A stretch of DNA of 18,629 bases from assembly GCA_964488675.1 (NCBI GenBank), contig CAZAWA010000036.1, positions 1 to 18,629 of the forward strand, written 5' to 3'. The position numbers were made by a program, and so were the translations under genes. The number at the start of each line of letters is the position of its first letter. Position 1 is the stretch's first letter. The notes beneath the pieces were generated by a model. That model was not told the DNA's origin. It saw nothing but the letters and a program-made list of their open reading frames with translations, and did no database searches. The stretch is from QZKY01 sp964488675. Its GTDB lineage: Bacteria > Pseudomonadota > Gammaproteobacteria > Burkholderiales > Burkholderiaceae_D. Positions 14,308-18,629 of this stretch are shown here, in pieces.

Positions 14308-15663
14308 ATGAAATTTCGAATATTTCTGACACTTATTCTCCCGCTGATGGCAGGGGCGGCCACCGCAGAGATCGCAGCCGAGTTCACGCTGAAAAACGGC
14401 ATGAAGGTCATCGTCAAGGAAGACCACCGCTCGCCAACCGTGGTGCACATGGTCTGGTACAAGGCCGGATCCATGGATGAGTTCAACGGCACCACTGGCG
14501 TTGCACATGTGCTGGAACACATGATGTTCAAGGGCACGAAGAAAATCAAGCCGGGCGAATTCAGCCGCCGGGTTGCGGCTCTGGGTGGTCGTGAAAACGC
14601 CTTTACCAGCAAGGATTACACCGGTTACTACCAGCAAATGGACAGCGCCAGACTGGAAGATGTCATGGCGCTGGAGGCGGATCGCATGACAAACCTGGTG
14701 CTCAACGATAAGGAATTCGCACCGGAAATCAAGGTTGTAATGGAAGAGCGGCGCTGGCGCACCGAGGATCGCGCCGCTGCCTTGCTGTCCGAGGCGCTGC
14801 ACGCGACGGCGTTTAGAGCGCACCCATACCGGCGTCCGATCATCGGGTGGATGAGTGATTTGCAGCATATGACGGCGCAGGATGCGCAGGACTGGTACCG
14901 GCGCTGGTACGCACCGAATAACGCAACCATGGTGGTCGCTGGCGATGTGGATGCCAGACGCGCGCTCGCGCTGGCGGAGAAGCATTTCGGAAAAATTCCG
15001 CCTCGTCCGGTGCCGGTAACGCGCGTACAGGAAGAGCCGCCACAGCGCGGCATGCGGCGCGTGGCGGTCAAGGCGCCGGCGGAAAATCCGTTCGTCGCGC
15101 TGGCCTACAAGGTTCCGGCACTGCGCGATATCGACCAAGACGGGGACGCTTACGCGCTTGATGTGCTGGAAGCGGTGCTGGACGGACACGACAATGCGCG
15201 ACTGAATGCACGGCTGGTGCGAGCCGAACGCGTGGCCAATACTGTCAATGCGCACTATTCTGCGCTCGCTCGCGGCCCTGCTTTGTTCGTGCTGGGAGGG
15301 TCGCCGGCAAAAGGTGTGAGTACGCTGGATCTGGAGCATCGCTTGCGCGCGGAAATCGACAGAATTGCGAAAGACGGCGTGACCGAGCAGGAGCTTCGCC
15401 GCGTGAAGACACAGTTGATCGCTTCGCAGGTCTACAAGCGCGATTCGGTTTTTGGACAGGCAATGGAAATCGGATCGCTGGAAATGGCGGGGTTAAGCCA
15501 CAAACAGATCGATCGCATGATCGAACGCGTGAAGGCGGTGACGCCGGAGCAGGTGCAGGCCGTGGCGAAAAAATATTTTGGAGAAGATGGATTAACGATT
15601 GCGACCCTGATTCCGCTGCCGATAACGGAACGCGAGGCCGCGCCGCAACTGCCGGGGCATTAA
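14308..15663 (+). CDS. M16 zinc metallopeptidase, catalytic partner, exported
   Basis: A 451-residue pitrilysin-family (M16) peptidase with a signal peptide (MKFRIFLTLILPLMAGAATA), so it likely acts in the periplasm. The inverted zinc motif HVLEH is complete: His67, Glu70 as base, His71. The third ligand is Glu147 in VVMEERR, 76 residues after His71, as expected. Two M16 domains are present, an active N-terminal and a C-terminal half ending near residue 440. The next gene encodes a same-sized homologue without the zinc site, the arrangement of two-subunit M16 peptidases such as mitochondrial MPP and bacterial pairs. The ATG at 14308 has GAGCGAG just upstream. The substrate is unknown; oligopeptide degradation is the family norm. 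Confidence 0.94.
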   Translation: MKFRIFLTLILPLMAGAATAEIAAEFTLKNGMKVIVKEDHRSPTVVHMVWYKAGSMDEFNGTTGVAHVLEHMMFKGTKKIKPGEFSRRVAALGGRENAFTSKDYTGYYQQMDSARLEDVMALEADRMTNLVLNDKEFAPEIKVVMEERRWRTEDRAAALLSEALHATAFRAHPYRRPIIGWMSDLQHMTAQDAQDWYRRWYAPNNATMVVAGDVDARRALALAEKHFGKIPPRPVPVTRVQEEPPQRGMRRVAVKAPAENPFVALAYKVPALRDIDQDGDAYALDVLEAVLDGHDNARLNARLVRAERVANTVNAHYSALARGPALFVLGGSPAKGVSTLDLEHRLRAEIDRIAKDGVTEQELRRVKTQLIASQVYKRDSVFGQAMEIGSLEMAGLSHKQIDRMIERVKAVTPEQVQAVAKKYFGEDGLTIATLIPLPITEREAAPQLPGH

Positions 15664-15665
15664 TT

Positions 15666-16979
15666 ATGATGAAACGATGTTTGCTTGTGGCGCTGGGCCT
15701 GGGGTTGGGTGCCGCGCAGGCTGCCCAGCCGATCAATGCCTGGACGCTTTCCAATGGCGCTCGCGTTCTGCTGGTCGAGAACCATTCGCTTCCCATTCTG
15801 GACATCAGTATCAGTTTTGATGCGGGTGCGCGCCGCGATCCGGGGGGCAAGTCTGGCGTGGCAGGGATGACGCGCGGGATGCTGATGCGCGGAGTGGCGG
15901 CCTCGGCTCAGGAACCGGCGCTGAACGAGGCGCAAGTATCAGATGCAATAGCCGACATTGGCGCGCAGGTGGGCGGCAGCGCGGCCAGCGACCGCGCCAA
16001 CATGAGTTTGCGCACGCTGTCGAGCGCGACGGAACGCGATGCGGCGATACCATTGATTGCCCGCTTGCTGGCGCAGCCCGCCTTTCCGGAGGCTGTGTTT
16101 GCGCGCGAAAAGACACGCACCATAGCGGCGATCCGGGAAAGCGACACGCGCCCGGCAGCCATCGCCAACAAGACATTTGCTCGCGCAATATACGGCACGC
16201 ATCCGTACGCGGATATGCCAACTGTTGCCACGGTGGAGAAAATCAGCCGTGACGATTTGCTCGCCTTTCACCGCAAGCACTATGTTGCCGAGCGCGCGGT
16301 AATTGCGATCGTCGGTGACGCCACCCGGGCGCGGGCAGACGCCATTGCGCATGAATTGACCAGGCGGCTGCCGCAGGCCGATTCGGCGCTGCCAGAAATG
16401 CCGGAAGTCATAGCCTCGCAGGCGCGCGAGGAGCGGTTGCCGCACCCCGCCTCGCAAGCGCACATCTTGGTGGGAATGCCGGCATTGCGGCGCGGCGACC
16501 CGGATCACTTTGCGCTGACTGTCGGCAACTACATACTGGGCGGTGGCGGCTTTGTCTCTCGTTTGGTGAACGAAGTGCGCGAGAAGCGCGGTCTGGCTTA
16601 CAGTGTGAGCAGTAGTTTTGATCCGACGAAGCAGGAGGGGCCTTTCCGGATCAGCCTGCAAACCAAGAAGGAGCAATCCGACGAGGCACTCGGGGTCGTG
16701 CGCGCGACACTGGCAGACTTTCTGCGCGAAGGGCCGACGGAAGCCGAAATGAAGGCAGCCAAGGATCACCTGATCGGCGGGTTTGTGCTGAACATAGACA
16801 CCAACAGCAAAATGCTCGGCAATGTCGCCGTCATCGGCTACTACGGCTTGCCGCTGGACTATCTGGAGACCTGGAAGCAGAATGTATCGAAAGTGAATGC
16901 AGCCGATGTGCGTGCGGCCTTCCGGCGCAAGCTGGCGCTTGATAAGATGTCGACCGTGATCGTTGGCGCACCCGATTGA
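15666..16979 (+). CDS. M16 peptidase-like subunit lacking zinc ligands, exported
   Basis: A 437-residue M16 homologue beginning two bases after the stop of the active subunit. A signal peptide is present (MMKRCLLVALGLGLGAAQAA). At the position of HVLEH the sequence is GVAGMTRGML, so His, Glu and His are replaced by Gly67, Arg70 and Gly71 and no zinc site is possible. The C-terminal domain keeps the substrate-binding motif of non-catalytic partners, GGGGFVSRLVNEVREKRGLAYSV, with the conserved Arg and Tyr pair. By analogy with known M16 heterodimers it should supply the substrate-binding half and pair with the upstream protein in the periplasm. No strong ribosome site is visible; translation is probably coupled to the upstream gene. 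Confidence 0.93.
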   Translation: MMKRCLLVALGLGLGAAQAAQPINAWTLSNGARVLLVENHSLPILDISISFDAGARRDPGGKSGVAGMTRGMLMRGVAASAQEPALNEAQVSDAIADIGAQVGGSAASDRANMSLRTLSSATERDAAIPLIARLLAQPAFPEAVFAREKTRTIAAIRESDTRPAAIANKTFARAIYGTHPYADMPTVATVEKISRDDLLAFHRKHYVAERAVIAIVGDATRARADAIAHELTRRLPQADSALPEMPEVIASQAREERLPHPASQAHILVGMPALRRGDPDHFALTVGNYILGGGGFVSRLVNEVREKRGLAYSVSSSFDPTKQEGPFRISLQTKKEQSDEALGVVRATLADFLREGPTEAEMKAAKDHLIGGFVLNIDTNSKMLGNVAVIGYYGLPLDYLETWKQNVSKVNAADVRAAFRRKLALDKMSTVIVGAPD

Positions 16980-16986
16980 AAAAACC

Positions 16987-17631
16987 ATGAAACCCAGCCC
17001 ACCCAGAAAGCGCTCGCACCGGCCCAAACCGCAGCAGGTTCGTATCATCGGCGGACAGTGGAAGCGGTCGTTGCTGCCTGTGGCGGAGGTGGACGGCTTG
17101 CGCCCGACGCCGGATCGCGTGCGCGAAACGGTGTTCAACTGGATCGGCCACCTGATCGGCGGCAACTGGCAGAACATCAACGCCCTCGACCTGTTTGCCG
17201 GCACGGGTGTGTTGGGATTCGAGGCGGCGAGCCGCGGTGCGGCACGAGCCGTGCTGGTCGAAACCAGTCCGGCAGCCCTGCGGCAGATGGATGCCACACG
17301 CGAAAAGCTGCGCGCAACCCAAGTGACGGTAACGCGAGGCGATGCGCTTGCCATTGCGCAGCGTTTGGCCGCGAACAGCGAGAAATTCGACCTTATTTTC
17401 CTCGACCCGCCGTATCAGCAGGATTGGCTGCAGCGCGCCTTGCCTGTCTGTCTGCCGCTGCTGAAACAGGGCAGTCTCGTCTACACGGAATCTGCGACAC
17501 CGCTGGATCGGTTTGAGGCGCAGGAAATGCCGCCATGGCTGGCCGGATGGAGGATTGTTCGGGCAGATCGTGCAGGAATGGTGTTTTATTACCTGCTCCA
17601 AAGGGATAACCCGCCGATTTTTGAGGCATAA
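16987..17631 (+). CDS. rsmD: 16S rRNA (guanine(966)-N(2))-methyltransferase RsmD
   Basis: A 214-residue class I SAM methyltransferase that modifies G966 of 16S rRNA in the assembled small subunit. Motif I, LDLFAGTGVLGFEAASRGA, lies at about 67-85 and the catalytic DPPY at 140-143. The N-terminal RIIGGQWKRSLLPV and LRPTPDRVRETVFNWI segments are diagnostic for RsmD. I chose the ATG at 16987 rather than the TTG at 16963, which lies inside the peptidase gene. The ATG is seven bases after the peptidase stop and lacks a strong ribosome site, so coupling is likely. It precedes coaD, a very common order in proteobacteria. Confidence 0.95.
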   Translation: MKPSPPRKRSHRPKPQQVRIIGGQWKRSLLPVAEVDGLRPTPDRVRETVFNWIGHLIGGNWQNINALDLFAGTGVLGFEAASRGAARAVLVETSPAALRQMDATREKLRATQVTVTRGDALAIAQRLAANSEKFDLIFLDPPYQQDWLQRALPVCLPLLKQGSLVYTESATPLDRFEAQEMPPWLAGWRIVRADRAGMVFYYLLQRDNPPIFEA

Positions 17632-17665
17632 TGCTCTTTTTTGCAAGCCAATCCGAGGGAATTCG

Positions 17666-18154
17666 ATGTCGATAGCAGTTTATCCGGGAACATTTGACCC
17701 ACTCACGCGCGGCCATGAGGATTTGGTTCGTCGTTGTGCAGGCCTGTTCGATCAGATTATCGTCGGCGTGGCAGAAAGCCGCACCAAGCGGCCGTTTTTC
17801 ACGATTGACGAGCGGTTGAAGATTGCCAACGAGGTGCTGGGCCACTACCCGAATGTGAGGGTAGAGAGCTTTTCCGGTCTGCTGAAAGATTTTGTGCGTA
17901 AGCATGAGGCGCGCGTTATTGTGCGCGGCTTGAGAGCGGTGTCAGACTTTGAATACGAGTTCCAGATGGCCGGCATGAACCGCTACCTGATGCCAGAGGC
18001 GGAAACAATGTTCCTGACGCCGTCCGATCAATACCAGTTCATTTCCGGCAACATCGTGCGAGAAATCGCTTTTATGGGTGGTGATGTGTCGAAGTTTGTG
18101 TTTCCCTCCGTCGAAAAGTGGCTGAAGGAAAAAATCGAGCAAATGAAAGACTGA
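17666..18154 (+). CDS. coaD: Phosphopantetheine adenylyltransferase
   Basis: A 162-residue nucleotidyltransferase catalysing the penultimate step of coenzyme A synthesis, ATP plus 4'-phosphopantetheine giving dephospho-CoA and pyrophosphate. Family motifs are visible: YPGTFDPLTRGHEDL with the T/HxGH signature (Thr14, Gly16, His17), VIVRGLR (84-90), and ISGNIVREIA (126-135), a local form of the usual ISSTxVR motif. Length matches bacterial CoaD (about 160). The ATG at 17666 follows GAGGGA at 17655-17660. The frame runs open further upstream into rsmD, but that extension does not match the family. It sits between rsmD and the ferredoxin gene. Confidence 0.97.
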   Translation: MSIAVYPGTFDPLTRGHEDLVRRCAGLFDQIIVGVAESRTKRPFFTIDERLKIANEVLGHYPNVRVESFSGLLKDFVRKHEARVIVRGLRAVSDFEYEFQMAGMNRYLMPEAETMFLTPSDQYQFISGNIVREIAFMGGDVSKFVFPSVEKWLKEKIEQMKD

Positions 18155-18176
18155 CAGTCTGAAGGACTAAAGCGGC

Positions 18177-18428
18177 ATGGCCTTGACCATCACGCAGGAT
18201 TGCATCAACTGCGATGTGTGTGTGCCCGAATGCCCGAACGAGGCCATCTTCCTCGGGCCGGAAATCTACATCATCGACCCGGACAAGTGTACCGAATGCG
18301 TTGGCCACTACGACGAACCGCAATGCAAGCAGGTTTGTCCGGTCAACTGCATCGTCACCAGCCCCGATGCGGTCGAAACGCCTGAGCAGTTAAGGGATAA
18401 GTTCGTCCGCCTGCAGGCCCGAAAATAG
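18177..18428 (+). CDS. YfhL-family 2[4Fe-4S] ferredoxin
   Basis: An 83-residue ferredoxin with two [4Fe-4S] clusters. The first cysteine motif is C9-x2-C12-x2-C15-x3-C19-P. The second has the widened spacing of the Allochromatium/YfhL type: C38-x2-C41-x8-C50-x3-C54-P, then C58. The CTECVGHYDEPQC insertion between the second and third cysteines distinguishes this class from clostridial ferredoxins and is linked to low-potential clusters. It carries electrons in the cytoplasm; the partner is unknown. GAAGGA at 18161-18166 serves as ribosome site for the ATG at 18177. It begins 22 bases after coaD and is probably the last gene of the operon. Confidence 0.95.
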   Translation: MALTITQDCINCDVCVPECPNEAIFLGPEIYIIDPDKCTECVGHYDEPQCKQVCPVNCIVTSPDAVETPEQLRDKFVRLQARK

Positions 18429-18430
18429 AG

Positions 18431-18457
18431 CTTGTGCGGAAGCGCTGGTCGCGCAAG
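18431..18457 (+). terminator. Weak stem-loop after the ferredoxin gene
   Basis: CTTGTGCG (18431-18438) pairs with CGCGCAAG (18450-18457), eight pairs with one G-U and an 11-base loop, three bases after the ferredoxin stop. No T-run follows, so it may only stabilise the transcript end. Confidence 0.3.
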
Positions 18458-18564
18458 AAGTGGCCAAGAAGGTATACTCCACGGGAGCATTTTTTATCCG
18501 GCGCACCCGTACTGGTTCTCCACCATTTTCAGGCATATACTCCAGCCATTCTCGCCTTTAAGGC

Positions 18565-18583
18565 ACTCATTTTTGCCTGTTTT
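18565..18583. repeat. 19-mer shared with gdhA upstream region, copy 2
   Basis: ACTCATTTTTGCCTGTTTT differs at one base from 10743-10761. It lies between the ACCATTTT/AAAATGGT half-sites, so it may belong to the regulatory region of the gene outside the window. Confidence 0.5.
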
Positions 18584-18629
18584 CATGCAAAATGGTCGCC
18601 AGGGCGGCACCAAGTCGCGCCAAAATGCC

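Larger units (their letters stand above)
18429..18629. other. Non-coding end region, likely upstream of a gene outside the window
   Basis: No coding frame is convincing here. It holds a weak stem after the ferredoxin, ACCATTTT (18522-18529) with an inverted copy AAAATGGT (18589-18596), the second 19-mer copy, and repeated CAAAATG words (18588-18594 and 18621-18627). The base pattern looks regulatory. The gene it would serve lies beyond the window. Confidence 0.4.

Noticed and set aside
14239..15339. Upstream open extension of ftsY to 692 residues
   Set aside because: It runs antisense through the M16 peptidase gene and does not resemble FtsY; the family start is at 14238.
15939..17354. A 471-codon minus-strand frame opposite the second peptidase gene and rsmD
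   Set aside because: Two well supported genes occupy the other strand; this frame is His/Arg/Ala-rich as expected of a GC-rich antisense shadow.
17626..17645. GCATAATGC followed by TTTTTT between rsmD and coaD as a terminator
   Set aside because: The stem is four pairs with a one-base loop, too small to form; rsmD and coaD are better read as one transcript.
18561..18577. Sigma-54 promoter-like GGCAC and TTTGC pair near the window end
   Set aside because: The GG-to-GC spacing is one base longer than the strict -24/-12 arrangement, so I do not call it.
18586..18598. NtrC-like site around TGCAAAATGGTCGC
   Set aside because: It matches only part of the TGCACC-N5-GGTGCA type consensus; a nitrogen link is tempting but unsupported without the downstream gene.

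Overview
The window looks like a chromosomal segment of a betaproteobacterium, probably Burkholderiales or a related order. This rests on the protein sequences and on a familiar gene order: ftsX-ftsE-ftsY facing away from two M16 peptidase genes, rsmD, coaD and a YfhL-type ferredoxin. The core genes are GC-rich (about 60% judged by eye, not calculated). Two stretches are clearly more AT-rich: the restriction-modification genes at about 1.08-3.0 kb, and the non-coding region upstream of gdhA at about 10.5-11.36 kb.

Layout. 1-1076 is the 3' part of gyrB; in many bacteria gyrB follows dnaA-dnaN, so this may lie near the replication origin. 1098-3001 is a compact, AT-rich type II restriction-modification pair: a PD-(D/E)XK-like endonuclease of a family I cannot name, overlapping by four bases a complete C5-cytosine methyltransferase. 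Just after it (3043-3363) is a GC-rich remnant of the C-terminal nuclease domain of a type III-like restriction subunit, so the site beside gyrB appears to have held more than one defence system. 3423-5133 carries a short-chain dehydrogenase and a YbcI/DUF457 membrane protein. A nested palindrome of the GGGGTCAGAGT type separates the latter from a convergent gene for an unrecognised exported protein (5232-5999).

6210-9131 holds a nine-repeat Sel1 protein, an alpha/beta hydrolase and an RMD1/DUF155 tail-anchored protein. gdhA (9131-10480, minus strand) encodes a complete NADP-type glutamate dehydrogenase with a likely terminator. Upstream of gdhA is a 0.9 kb region without a convincing gene. 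It holds several dyads, a REP-like motif, a tandem 10-mer and a 19-mer that recurs with one mismatch at the end of the window. It ends at a small ribbon-helix-helix-like gene (11366-11578).

11636-14238 is the minus-strand cluster ftsY-ftsE-ftsX, covering membrane targeting by the SRP receptor and the divisome ABC complex that controls peptidoglycan hydrolysis. 14308-18428 reads the other way: an active M16 zinc peptidase, its partner lacking the zinc ligands, rsmD (16S rRNA methylation), coaD (coenzyme A synthesis) and a 2[4Fe-4S] ferredoxin. The last 200 bases are non-coding and look like the upstream region of a gene outside the window.

I do not see a clearly new multi-gene system. The least explained parts are the unassigned restriction enzyme, the region between gdhA and the small RHH-like gene, and the exported protein at 5232-5999.
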